Positions 44,411-54,324 of a stretch of 64,000 bases of DNA are shown in pieces. Within the stretch, counting starts at the first letter, position 1. Every line of letters begins with the position of its first letter. This DNA is from Gigantopelta aegis. Lineage: Eukaryota > Mollusca > Gastropoda > Neomphalida > Peltospiridae. The notes below the pieces were generated by a model that was given only the letters and a program-made list of their open reading frames with translations, made no database searches and was not told the DNA's origin. The stretch lies in the NCBI RefSeq assembly GCF_016097555.1, contig NC_054699.1, positions 4,784,169-4,848,168 on the forward strand, written 5' to 3'. Made by a program: the position numbers and the translations under genes.

Positions 44411-47400
44411 CTACAGATGACTGACAAACCCAAAGGAGAACACTTCATTTGAGCCATTAAAATTACCATCACAGTCTAGTTCCACCTGAAATACTGATTC
44501 ATTTAACATCCCTTCTGTGTCGCATGGCTTTAAAAATACCATAAGCTTTTCGTGGAACCAGCGATCACATTCCTTAATAGAAACATGAGATTCCAGATGC
44601 TTGACGATTTCGTCGTCCATGACAACCGGCTCCGGGTCATCTCTGATCAGGAGACCTACCAGGAAGGTCCTCTGTTTGATCTGATGCTCGTACGCGAAGC
44701 GGAACACAAACAGCAGCCATTCGTCATGCGAACTAGCCTGGGATAGGACTATCACAATTCGGAAACTGTTGTTAACAGCACTGAGGATGTTCTCCTGGAT
44801 GGCTGCGCCAGGAATGAAGTTTCTGTCTGCAAGAATGCAATTGTATCCAATTTTTTCATAAGGAAGGACGACGTTTTCCATTGTGAATCGAAAATCTGCA
44901 TCGGCATACCACACGAACACGTTGGAATGTATTGTGTGATTTGAGACCGATAACTGAATGCTGCAGGTATGACTAGACACGGGGCTGCCGTTCTGACTGC
45001 TACTACAACTGACTTGCCCGTTGAGGCGGCTCACAGCCTTAACAGACAGGGGATTCATTGCACACAACCGTTTTTCGGATCGGGACTTTTGGTTTTGAGG
45101 TAAATAATACAAAATCCTCTTAAGAAACGAGGCTTCCTGAGTGTTTACATAACGTTTTGCTTTAATGTACTTCTGTAGCGATTTATGGGTAATTTTCTTC
45201 GGTGAGCACCGATGGATAATTGGTAAAAGGAAATTCGATTTTTGGTATCGACGTTTAGTTAAGGCAGCATCTAACGTCATTCTTGCAATGGCATCAACCT
45301 CTGAATCTTTTGTGAGAATAAACAATATCCTTTTGCTGCTCTGGACTGCGTGTGAAATATTCTCCTGATACGAAACCCCTATTCGTGAATCACGATGTAT
45401 ATCGAACAGTTTTAACCCATGCATCATCTCTAGTGGCTCCGTTATATGGCCCTGCACCCAGTCGACTAGGGTTGACGTATAGAACACAAACACGTCATAC
45501 TGACAGCTCCATCGATCATCCTTTTGGTCGAATGGGTGCAGACCTGTGTGGACGAAGATCCAGACTTTGAAATCCTGCCACATTATAAACAGAGCCAAAC
45601 ACAGAGTGAGAAGAAGAAGTACAACGCATGTTGGTATGGCTATTGGAAGAATGAATGCTTGTAGGGATATCTCACACACAAAGTCTTCGTCTGGAACAAA
45701 TGACACATGGATACCCTCATCACTTACAGAATTCACGCATTTAATGTTGGCAGTGTCTTGTATAATTTTACCGTTGAAAAGAATCCAGTTCTTCATCCAG
45801 AGAGCATAACAGTTACACATGAGTGGATTTCCACCAACCTTTAGACTTGTTAGATTTAATTTTGTTATCACGTGAGGTATGGACGTGAGGAGGTTATCAT
45901 CTAGATAAAGCGTCTGTAAAGAAGTCATCTGTTTAAGAGTATCTGGACGTATGTTCTGAATAGCATTTCCACTCAAAAGAATAGAAACCATATCCGTGTT
46001 ATGAATACCTACGTCAATGTCTTCTATCGCATTGCCTTGCAACCACATCTCCAACTTGCCCATAGGAAGATTTTTCGGCATAGCAAGCAAACCCATTCGG
46101 CGACAGTCAACAATAATTGTTCCAATCTCAGATCGCCTATAGCATTTGCACATCGTTGGACACTTTACCAAATCAGCCTCACAATATGTTTCTCTCGGGG
46201 CAACACTAAACAACATCCTTCCCTCTAGGTCGTTGGGATAACTGCAGATCCAATTATCGAACATGTACTCCATTCCAGTAAGCGAGTTGTTTGCTCTCAA
46301 GCCTTCCACAGCACGAGTTAAGTTCAGAATGTTGCAGTCACAAGTAATGGGATTATTGTCGAGAATGATCTTAAAATGTTTCAGAATGAGACTCAGCCTC
46401 CAGTAGGATTCATATCCTTTAACAGCCGAGAACAGAAAGGATGTCACTCGACTTCCCGACATGAAAATCACTCTTGGCTCGCCTTTGACGTCATTCAGAT
46501 TGGGAGTTCCTGTACTCAACGAATCGGCTAAGCTAGCGACCAAGTCGCTCCACGCCACGTCTGCTTCGATTTTCACAAAATCAATTTCGGTGATGGAACT
46601 CTTAGTCAAATATGCTCTACGCAGTCCACGAAGTAGAAAGACCACTTCTGGAAATTGTGACAGTGGGTTACTCTGGAGATGAAGCTCCTTGAGATGAGTA
46701 TTGATGCCCTGAAATGCCGACTGAGTAATATAGCGAATGTTGTTGTCTTGCAGGTAAAGAGTTACAAGTCTTCCTAGATCACGGAATAACCCACCCTGCA
46801 ACGACGCAATACTGTTGTTGGCTAAATTAAGTGATCTGAGCTCACGAAGAAATAAAAATGTGTCATCGTGAAATGAAGTAAAACTGTTCCCTTGCAGTTC
46901 TAGTTTTCCCAGCTGTGACAGGGAGTGAAATACGTCTGACGCCAGCGAGTGCAGATGGTTACCGTCAAGCAGCAGATACTGCAGACGATAGGTATTAGAA
47001 AACACACCAGAGGATAGCTCCTTTAAATTGCAGTGTGAAAGAGACAGTTTGTCTATCCATCCATGAAACTGAAAATTTGTCAAATTCAGATTAGGATTGT
47101 GATTGAGTATGAACTCTCGCCTGTACACATTGGCTGGAATATCCAGGACACCAGAATACGTATAATGGCTCTGAAGAATTCCGTTTCTAGACAGGTTATG
47201 GGGTAAATTCATGGTATGGTTATTCCACGGAAAGTATGGTGGTCTTGTAAAGTCGTTATATGTTAAATCTAACCCTTGTAGGTTGGGCATCAGAATTTGA
47301 AAATCGTCGATTGATCTCAGGGACATGTTTTGGAAAATTACCTCAACAACATTGTGGACGTCACAACTCAGTAGACTGGTTATGTTGATAGGCGTAATGC

Positions 47401-47896
47401 CATTGCTGAGTACAGTTAGGCTACCAATCTGCGTGAGACTGGAGCACTCGACTTCGGACGCATTTTGCACTAGATCCGACTGTCCAACCAGAGTCGTGAC
47501 CTTGAAGTGGAATAAATTGGCCAGTCTTTCAAAATCATCCATGAACAAACGGCAGTCAGTTTGCAGATAACCTATAACGTTGTGCATTGTCGTAATCGAG
47601 CCGGGCAGTATGCGGACTGTCAGAGGTGGATCGAGAACAGGACAAACCATATTTAGTATGAGGTTCCTCGGCTGTGTTTTGTTGACCTGCGACATCAAAA
47701 ACTGGTCTTCCTCTATGAAGCAGCTCCTGGCGCCATTACTGGCTGGAGTTATTTTTAATCCAATTAGTTCGTTCTGTAGATCTCGTCCATGCACTGTAAA
47801 GAGAGTGTGAAATTTCTTGTTCACGACTTTGACGCGACAGTTTTCTAGACACAGTACAGCACGAAACGCCATCATCATCAGAATACGCTGCCACAT
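44411..47896 (-). CDS. Toll-like receptor with two tandem TIR domains, single exon
   Basis: This intact 1,161-residue frame runs from ATG at 47896 to TAG at 44411-44413. Residues about 1-17 (MWQRILMMMAFRAVLCL) look like a signal peptide. The ectodomain has leucine-rich repeats, clearest at about 300-416 (LQYLLLDGNHLHSL, LRSLNLANNSIASL). A C-terminal LRR cap (CDCN at 519-522, Cys at 551 and 572) is followed by an N-terminal-type cap (CPTMCKC from 579, VDC to 598), further LRRs and a second cap (CNCYALW from 694). This is the multiple-cysteine-cluster layout typical of protostome Tolls. A membrane segment is at about 747-772. TIR 1 spans about 797-933 (YDVFVFYTS, then HRDSRIG) and TIR 2 about 992-1125 (VFVWYADAD, then DRNFIPG, ending WFHEKL), joined by a Ser-rich linker. 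Role (membrane sensing of microbial or endogenous ligands, signalling through MyD88-type adaptors) is inferred from the family. Small plus-strand frames inside are shadows. Confidence 0.95.
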   Translation of the reverse strand: MWQRILMMMAFRAVLCLENCRVKVVNKKFHTLFTVHGRDLQNELIGLKITPASNGARSCFIEEDQFLMSQVNKTQPRNLILNMVCPVLDPPLTVRILPGSITTMHNVIGYLQTDCRLFMDDFERLANLFHFKVTTLVGQSDLVQNASEVECSSLTQIGSLTVLSNGITPINITSLLSCDVHNVVEVIFQNMSLRSIDDFQILMPNLQGLDLTYNDFTRPPYFPWNNHTMNLPHNLSRNGILQSHYTYSGVLDIPANVYRREFILNHNPNLNLTNFQFHGWIDKLSLSHCNLKELSSGVFSNTYRLQYLLLDGNHLHSLASDVFHSLSQLGKLELQGNSFTSFHDDTFLFLRELRSLNLANNSIASLQGGLFRDLGRLVTLYLQDNNIRYITQSAFQGINTHLKELHLQSNPLSQFPEVVFLLRGLRRAYLTKSSITEIDFVKIEADVAWSDLVASLADSLSTGTPNLNDVKGEPRVIFMSGSRVTSFLFSAVKGYESYWRLSLILKHFKIILDNNPITCDCNILNLTRAVEGLRANNSLTGMEYMFDNWICSYPNDLEGRMLFSVAPRETYCEADLVKCPTMCKCYRRSEIGTIIVDCRRMGLLAMPKNLPMGKLEMWLQGNAIEDIDVGIHNTDMVSILLSGNAIQNIRPDTLKQMTSLQTLYLDDNLLTSIPHVITKLNLTSLKVGGNPLMCNCYALWMKNWILFNGKIIQDTANIKCVNSVSDEGIHVSFVPDEDFVCEISLQAFILPIAIPTCVVLLLLTLCLALFIMWQDFKVWIFVHTGLHPFDQKDDRWSCQYDVFVFYTSTLVDWVQGHITEPLEMMHGLKLFDIHRDSRIGVSYQENISHAVQSSKRILFILTKDSEVDAIARMTLDAALTKRRYQKSNFLLPIIHRCSPKKITHKSLQKYIKAKRYVNTQEASFLKRILYYLPQNQKSRSEKRLCAMNPLSVKAVSRLNGQVSCSSSQNGSPVSSHTCSIQLSVSNHTIHSNVFVWYADADFRFTMENVVLPYEKIGYNCILADRNFIPGAAIQENILSAVNNSFRIVIVLSQASSHDEWLLFVFRFAYEHQIKQRTFLVGLLIRDDPEPVVMDDEIVKHLESHVSIKECDRWFHEKLMVFLKPCDTEGMLNESVFQVELDCDGNFNGSNEVFSFGFVSHL

Positions 47897-48897
47897 GATG
47901 TTACCAAGGCAATGTCAAAAAAGGAGTCTGTTTGAATGGCCTCCGATATTTTAGCGTCCACCAAAATAATGTCCAACATGAACAATATTTGCATACAGTG
48001 CTTCTAATAGCCGTAGCTAGGGAACACGTGTTTATCGAGTCCGTTGACAAGGAATTAAATTTTAGACCTGCGCTAGACAGTCGTATTGGTTTTTCTACAC
48101 GCTCAGCTGAAAGAGCCCTGACCTCCATTCGCAGAGTCCCCGGTTCGCATCTCGGAAAATGGAGGTAGAGTTTTCTGTTTATTCAGAATCTTGTCAGATA
48201 AAAAAACTAAAAAGTTGCCCCTTAATGTGTTCTGTATCTGTCTGGAGTCGATCATTCCATCGATTAATGTGTCCAGAAAAGGCGTGTTTAAGCTCTTGTT
48301 GGATCCAAGGTCGTGTCACATAGTTGTTTTAATTTTTACAATAAATGGATATCATCAAAAACTACAATTTCGCCAGGTGTCTTAAAAAGTCACAAAAACG
48401 AATACTACACCTCTTTCAAACGTAATGTTTGTGTTGACAAGACTGCTTCCGAAAACTGAATCGTCGGACTGTGTGATACAATGCAATACATCATGTAATA
48501 TCCATATATTTCTACCTGATCCGTGTGTGTTGACTATGATTGTATCCATGTGGTAAAATCACTGTATTAAGCAACGATCTTTTAATTTGCTTAGAAGTGA
48601 TATCTCTCTTTGTTTTAAGTAAACAGCATCATCACGCACCGACATGAAACATCAACGGCCATTTCAGTGACGAATATTCGGAAAATAGGTTCTTCAACAC
48701 CGTTAGCATAATGTACTCTGCGAAAGTCGCTGCAATGACGCATTCTGAAATATAAAATGTAGATACATGTATGTATGCATGTATTGTTAAATATTCGTAA
48801 CACTCATCGTCTCTTGACTATAGTTCTTCCGGGTTTAAATGCTGGGTCGTACGGTAGTTAAACTAATTAACTGAGATTGAGTCACAAGAAAGTGACA
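47897..48897. other. Upstream flank of the TLR, no second gene seen
   Basis: This contains the expected 5' UTR and promoter of the TLR (reading leftward), but no TATA box or start site could be assigned. Short frames on both strands at 47901-48168 do not resemble a known family. Confidence 0.5.
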
Positions 48898-49202
48898 GTT
48901 TGTTTTGTTTAAGGACACCACTAGAGCACATTGATTAATTAATTTGGCTATTGGATGTCAAACATTTGATAATCCTAAAACATAATCTTCAGAGGAAACC
49001 ATTACATTTTTTATTAGCAAATAATATTTTATATGCACTTTTCCACAAACAAAACAGCACATACCACGGCCTTTGATACACCAGTCGTGGGGCAATGGTT
49101 GGAACGGGGTAATACCCAATTAGTGAATGGATCCATAGACGGGATTCGATCCTCTAACCAAATCACCTCAGTCGAACGTTCTACCAACCAAGCTACATCG
49201 CG
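48898..49202 (-). mobile_element. SINE with tail b and variant head
   Basis: Reads gttttgtttaaggacaccac, attggatgtcaaacatttga, cagcacataccacggccttt, then head gggattcgatcctctaacca and taccaaccaagctacatcgc. Confidence 0.88.
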
Positions 49203-49246
49203 TTCTTTACTGCTAGCATCACATAGATCACCATACTTGAACACCC

Positions 49247-49492
49247 GTGTGTGACGTAGCCCATTGATAAAGCGCTCGCCTAATGCGCGGTCGGTTTAGG
49301 ATCAATCCCCGTCGGTGGGCCCTTTGGGCTATTTCTGGAATGCTGCGCATAAAAGATCCCTTGTTATTAATGGGAAAATGTAGCGGGGATTTAATAAGAC
49401 TATGTCGGAATTAACAAATGTTTAACATCCAATAGCTGGTAATTAATAAAGCAGTTTGGTGTTGTGGTGTCGTGAATGAAAACAAACTTTGA
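49247..49492 (+). mobile_element. Type I SINE with tail b, internally deleted
   Basis: Head tgtgacgtagcccattgata, B-box region ggatcaatcccc; the body jumps from tttgggctatttctgga to atgctgcgcataaaagatcc; tail b aacatccaatagctggtaat. About 70 bp of the usual body are missing. Confidence 0.85.
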
Positions 49493-50005
49493 TATAAGCA
49501 CCAGTTATTTTGCGATCGTTACACGTAAGCTTGCGCTTGCTATCACAAAACGTTTTACGAACATTCTAAACAACTAACATTAATTAAAGATTAACGTGTT
49601 TTGCTTCTTTTGATTTACAGCTACGGAACCATAATTCAGTTATATGTTAAAATATCAGATATGATACGTTTGTGGCTGATTGATTAAAATACTTGTCGAA
49701 ACAAATTAAATGATTTTATTTTTAGGCAATATTCTCCTGTGCAACACAGCCTTTAATTTCCCACGTAACCATACACCACCTTAAGGGAACAGCCCTGAGT
49801 TTGTTGCCATTGTTAACATGTTGTCGCTTAACACAACTAGATTAATCATCGGCTATTGGATGTCAAACATTTGGTAATTCTGACCCGTAGTCATCAGAGG
49901 AAACCAGCTACATTTTCCCTACTGAATAAAAGTGTATTATTTTAGAACAAACACAGGAAAGAATGATAGTTAGGAAGTTAATTGTGTTACTGACATTCAA
50001 GCTCA
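49493..50005. other. No gene; fragments of two repeat families
   Basis: About 49780-49828 is the first 45 bp of the 390-bp palindromic family (ttaagggaacagccctgagt). About 49829-49920 is a minus-strand tail b scrap (atcatcggctattggatgtc). The rest is AT-rich without a feature. Confidence 0.6.
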
Positions 50006-50282
50006 CAGCGCGGTCTGTCTGGGATCGATCCCCGTCAGTGAACCATTGGGCTATTTCTCGTTGCGGCCAGTACACCACGACTGGTATATCCATGGCCGTA
50101 GTATGTGTTGCCCTGTCTGTGGGACTGTGCATATAAAAGAGCCCTTACTACTAATAGGACAAATGTAGCGGGGTTTCTCTCCAAGACTCTATGTCAAAAA
50201 AGATGAAATGTTTGACAGCCAATAGCCGATAATTAATAAATAAACAATGTGTTGTAGTTGTGTCGTTAAACAACAACAACAA
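50006..50282 (+). mobile_element. Type I SINE with tail b, head truncated
   Basis: Begins within the head at gcgcggtctgtctgggatcg; body ttgcggccagtacaccacga and gcatataaaagagcccttac; tail b ending agttgtgtcgttaaacaac, then an (ACA)n run. Confidence 0.87.
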
Positions 50283-50330
50283 AAAACCCTTTAAATATAT
50301 ATATGTTATAGTTACATCATCCTTTTCCGA

Positions 50331-50462
50331 GAGATTCGTCTAGTTAGACCACGGTTATTGCGGCCGTTGAGTGACGGGTGTAATGATCAAGGGCGTAGCC
50401 CGAGATCTATTACACCCGTCGCTCAACGGCCGCAATAATCGTGGTCTAACTAGACGAATCTC
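50331..50462. mobile_element. Hairpin element with 54-bp arms
   Basis: Arm 50331-50384 (gagattcgtctagttagacc ... gacgggtgtaat) and arm 50409-50462 (attacacccgtc ... ggtctaactagacgaatctc) match at 52 of 54 positions as reverse complements around a 24-nt loop. The loop holds a smaller palindrome, gggcgtagccc. GC-rich inside AT-rich flanks, it has no coding capacity and is most likely a foldback transposon. Confidence 0.85.
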
Positions 50463-51370
50463 GAGTGATGGATGAGGTAACTAGCTTGTACCACGCCCCC
50501 ATTACCACGCCTTCGTGACGTCATCATGGTCGCAAAGAATTTTTATAATTTAATTTTAGCGGGTACATTTCACCTTGCTTCGCAGTCCGAATCGGACGTA
50601 GCAAATGTGTCTGTTTTTGCAATTTACTGGGACCACCTTGGAGTACTGGCTTCAATTAGCCTATACGGGGAAACATGTCGGGAATACTAATTCATCTGAC
50701 ATTACAGGTGCGGACAGGCCTACAGGCTACAAGAGAGCGCTGCATAACCCATCCGCGAAATTTGAAGTGTCCAGAAAAAAATGAAGTGCTTAGCAGGTGA
50801 ATACAAAGCATTTTTTTAAAGTGGAGAACGTAATATCTTGCTCAGCTTGATAATTACCATGATAATATATACATGTTGGTGAATGTTGGCACGAGTTTGG
50901 CCATGATTTTATATTGAGTGATGCCCATACTTGGGGAAAGGCACGCACACTCACACTGTCTTTGAGTCATGTATATAATTAGAATAGACGAATATATATT
51001 TAACAGGTAGTGTGTGTGTGTGCGCGCGCGCGCTTTTCAAGACTTACACGGGACCCGCGGAGTGTATTTCAAAATGGGAGCGGGGTGGGTGGGGCGAATG
51101 TCTGTGGGTCAAAATACATGTATTTGTGGGCCAGGGCATGCTTCCCCGAGAACATTTAGAATTTTAGGTGTTAAAATACATTTCAAGCTATCTGAGCAGT
51201 GTAACATGGAACAGTGGGTTGTGTTTTAACGCTGCTAGCTCCCTCAATACAGGTGGTGGGTTTTTTTAATGTTGCAATTGATAAAGTAATGTAATGGAAA
51301 AGAAATCTAAACTATTTAATATTTAATTTTTCTTTGTTTGGGTTGTTTTTTGTTGTTGTTTTTTTGTTGG
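50463..51370. other. No gene; alternating purine-pyrimidine tract at 51009-51034
   Basis: The tract gtgtgtgtgtgcgcgcgcgc is of the type that can adopt left-handed DNA. The short frame at 51014-51229 has no recognisable domain. Otherwise nothing is seen. Confidence 0.55.
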
Positions 51371-51371
51371 G

Positions 51372-51415
51372 TTTTTTTTTTTTTTTTTTTTTTTTTTTGG
51401 GGGGGGGGGGGGGGG
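51372..51415 (+). repeat. Poly-T run directly joined to poly-G run
   Basis: About 27 T followed by about 17 G. Run lengths may be affected by sequencing or assembly error. Confidence 0.9.
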
Positions 51416-51648
51416 CCGAAACATTTTTTATTTTATATTTACAGATTTAATATATTGTAACTTTATTACTAATGTTACTTGTTGAAATTGTTACTTTTTA
51501 AAACAATGTTCTAATTTACTTCCTGCTGAACTATATGCGACCTGTAGGCGTAACTTTCTTCAGCCATTCAGCAATCGCTAACATTTAGGGATACACCACG
51601 GGTAAAATCAAAGGGACCGACATCAATCAATCAATCAATCACACACAC

Positions 51649-51649
51649 A

Positions 51650-51735
<86 letters not shown>

Positions 51736-51760
51736 CTCTGTCTGTCTCTGTCTGTCTCTT
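51649..51760 (+). repeat. (CT)n microsatellite with CA and GTCT edges
   Basis: A short CAAT/CA run at 51625-51648, then about 80 bp of pure CT and a tgtctctgtctg edge. Confidence 0.96.
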
Positions 51761-52539
51761 ATAAACTAAAGCTTGAATTTCAGTTTACAATTAAATGCAC
51801 AGAACACACCACTCATCCACCTCTTGCAGCAGCAGCATCAATGGTACAGCCCATGCATGTCAGATTTTTAACGGACAAGAGACACACAAAAACATCTTCG
51901 TATCGTTTATAAGACAAAAATTACAAAAATTACACATTTAGCATAATCTACAATCAATCCCAAAGTCATAAGAGCCCATAAAATCGAGAAATTTATACTT
52001 TTGTTTATAAACCTTGACGTTTTCACATTTGCAACCAACAGCAGACAAAAAAAAACACGCATATGGAGTGCGCATGCGCTGAGAGTAAGACGGCAAACTT
52101 AACTTTTTTCAATTAAAAAAAAAAATGGCGGATCATGATCTGCACCAATAAAAAAAAATATTTACACTGATAGCTCGGCAAGAATCTCAGGCATTAATTG
52201 GCTAGCGAACTGGGATGAAACCGCCTCCTGACAAAATGCTTGACACTGGGAATCTCTTCGAGTCTCCGATTTTAGCAGGGAATCCTCAAGTTTTTTCATT
52301 AGGAGTGGAATCAAAACGATTTAAAACATTGAAAATGACGGTGGAAAAATCAATCGGAAAAATATAGCAAAAATATTTTCGGGCAGAATTATTTTTGAAG
52401 TTCCATATTCTGAGCGAACTGGCTCGTGACCGCCGTTTTATTAAAATAAAAATGGTGTTGACAGTGAAAAAGCCAATGTCAAAAGGTTACTTAACCATTG
52501 AATTTAATTAGGTCAGCGCTCAATGAGCAAAATTCTTGT
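51761..52539. other. No gene seen
   Basis: There is no coding frame of note. A-rich runs at 52045-52160 surround aatggcggatcatgatctgc, which has no continuing frame. Confidence 0.5.
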
Positions 52540-52708
52540 AATGATATGCACCATCCGACAGTCAGGATAGCACATACACCTTTGATACACCAGTCATGGT
52601 GCACTGGTTGGAACGAGACATAGCCCAATGAGCCCACTAACGGGGATTGATCCTAGACCGACCGCGCATCAGGCTAGCGCTTGACGGCTGGGCTTCGTCC
52701 CGCCCCCA
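52540..52708 (-). mobile_element. Type I SINE, head and body only
   Basis: Reads atatgcaccatccgacagtc, ggtgcactggttggaacgag, ggggattgatcctagaccga and gctgggcttcgtcccgcccc. The tail is missing. Confidence 0.87.
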
Positions 52709-52954
52709 TATGTTTACAAAAACAAAAATCACAAATCACGTATCATGTAAATATATTGGTGCTTGTTAGATATAGCCGGGAAACAAACGGAAACGCGCAT
52801 TAGGAACAACGACATATCGGATACGATCATCTGTCTGCGACAACGACAGCTGCAGGTATGATTGGTTGCAAATACAATTATTTATGATGACGATAATATT
52901 ATTGTTGTTGTCAACACAATGTGTATAGTTTGTTTAAGTATGTCAAAAAAGTAA

Positions 52955-53308
52955 AGTTTGTTTTATTTAACGACGCCACTAAAGCATATTGATTTTTTTA
53001 TCTTATCGGACGTCAAACATGGTCATTCTGACACTGTTTTTTTTAGAGGAAACCCGCTGTCGCCACATAGGCTACTCTTTTACGACAGGCAGCAAGGGAT
53101 CTTTTATTTGCGCTTCCCACAAGCAGGATAGCACAAACCATGGCCTTTGTTGCACCAGTTATGGATCACGGGTCGGTGCAAGTGGTTTACACCTACCCAG
53201 GGTTTGGAGTGTATCTGGATTAAAAATCCCATGCATCGACTGGGATCCAAACTCAGTATCTACCAGCCTAAAGACCGATGGCCTAACCACGACGCCACCG
53301 AGGCCGGT
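52955..53308 (-). mobile_element. Hybrid SINE: tail b-like end with a type II head
   Basis: The low end is tttatttaacgacgccacta and tattggatgtc-like sequence; the middle is the shared body (gcaagggatcttttatttgc, gcctttgttgcaccagttat). The high end carries the type II head (aactcagtatctaccagcct, aaccacgacgccaccgaggc). One body with the other family's head shows the two families share modules. It ends exactly where the reverse transcriptase fragment begins. Confidence 0.75.
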
Positions 53309-54324
53309 AATTACCGTCCAATTGCATTAGCAACTGTGATATCTAAAGTTATGGAACATGTACTGTTATCACGACCTGAGTACATTGGACTATCAGTTTG
53401 GTTTTAAAAGTGGGACATCTACCAATATGTGTTTATTTGCTTTTCAGGAACTTATTCACTTTTACATTTCACAAGGCAGCCCTGTGTATGTTTGCTTTTT
53501 GGATGCGAAAAAAAAATCCTTTGACCGAGTAAATCATTGGACATTATATGTGACACTTATGAAAAAAGGCGTGCCTACTTTTATAGTTCGCTTTCTCAAA
53601 GCATAGTATTTAACCCAATTGTTTAGTGTAAAATGGGGTGCATATATTTCCTGTAAGTTTAACGTAACAAATGGCATCCGGCAAGGTGGGGAAATGTCAC
53701 CCTTATTATTTAATATATATATATTGTTGTCGAAATGTGCAGTTGAGTGTAATGTCGGTGGGGTGTTTCTAAATATCTTGAGTTTTGCTCATGATATGTC
53801 ACTTCTTTGCCCATCTAATTCTGCATTAAGAAAATTGTTAACCATTTGCGAGAAATTTGCAGAAGATTATGATATTATATATAATACAATGAAAACTGTT
53901 TGTATGTGTATTGAGCCAGAAACTCTGAAGTTGATCAATGTGCATTCAATATATTTGTGTGGTGATGTACTAATTATGCCTAGGTCATATTATATGCCAA
54001 AACATGAAAGACGATAAAGTCATTAAACGACAGTATAGAGCCCTTTGTGTACGTGCAGACATGTTATTGCGGCGATTTTCAAAATCTATTAAATCACAAT
54101 TATTTGTGAGTTATTGTAGTAATTTGTACGCGGGTGCATTATGGATGAAATTTACACAGGATACCATGAAGGATCTTAACATATGTTATAATAATGCATA
54201 CCGATGGATGATCGGACAACGACGGCCATACCAGGGCGACCAACCTAATGGAAATAGTTTTCCAGAATTTTCTGATGTTTTAATTTTTATGCGCGCGAAC
54301 GCCCTTTTCAAAACAATAATTTAA
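53309..54324 (+). pseudogene. Broken reverse transcriptase of a non-LTR retrotransposon
   Basis: Translated pieces in changing frames keep the order of RT motifs: NYRPIAL at 53309; FLDAKKKSFDRVNH near 53495-53540 (F.D...FD motif); NGIRQGGEMSPLLFNIYI from 53670; and FAHD at 53783-53794 in place of the usual Y/FADD. A C-terminal part (RQYRALCVRADMLLRRFSKS) follows in a fourth frame. Frame changes and stops near 53400, 53605 and 54017, and the altered catalytic motif, make it non-functional. The 5' half (endonuclease) is absent. The clade is probably CR1/Jockey-like but not settled. It begins flush with a SINE. Confidence 0.82.

Noticed and set aside
45165..47810. Plus-strand frames within the TLR
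   Set aside because: They are shadows of the minus-strand coding sequence with no domain of their own.
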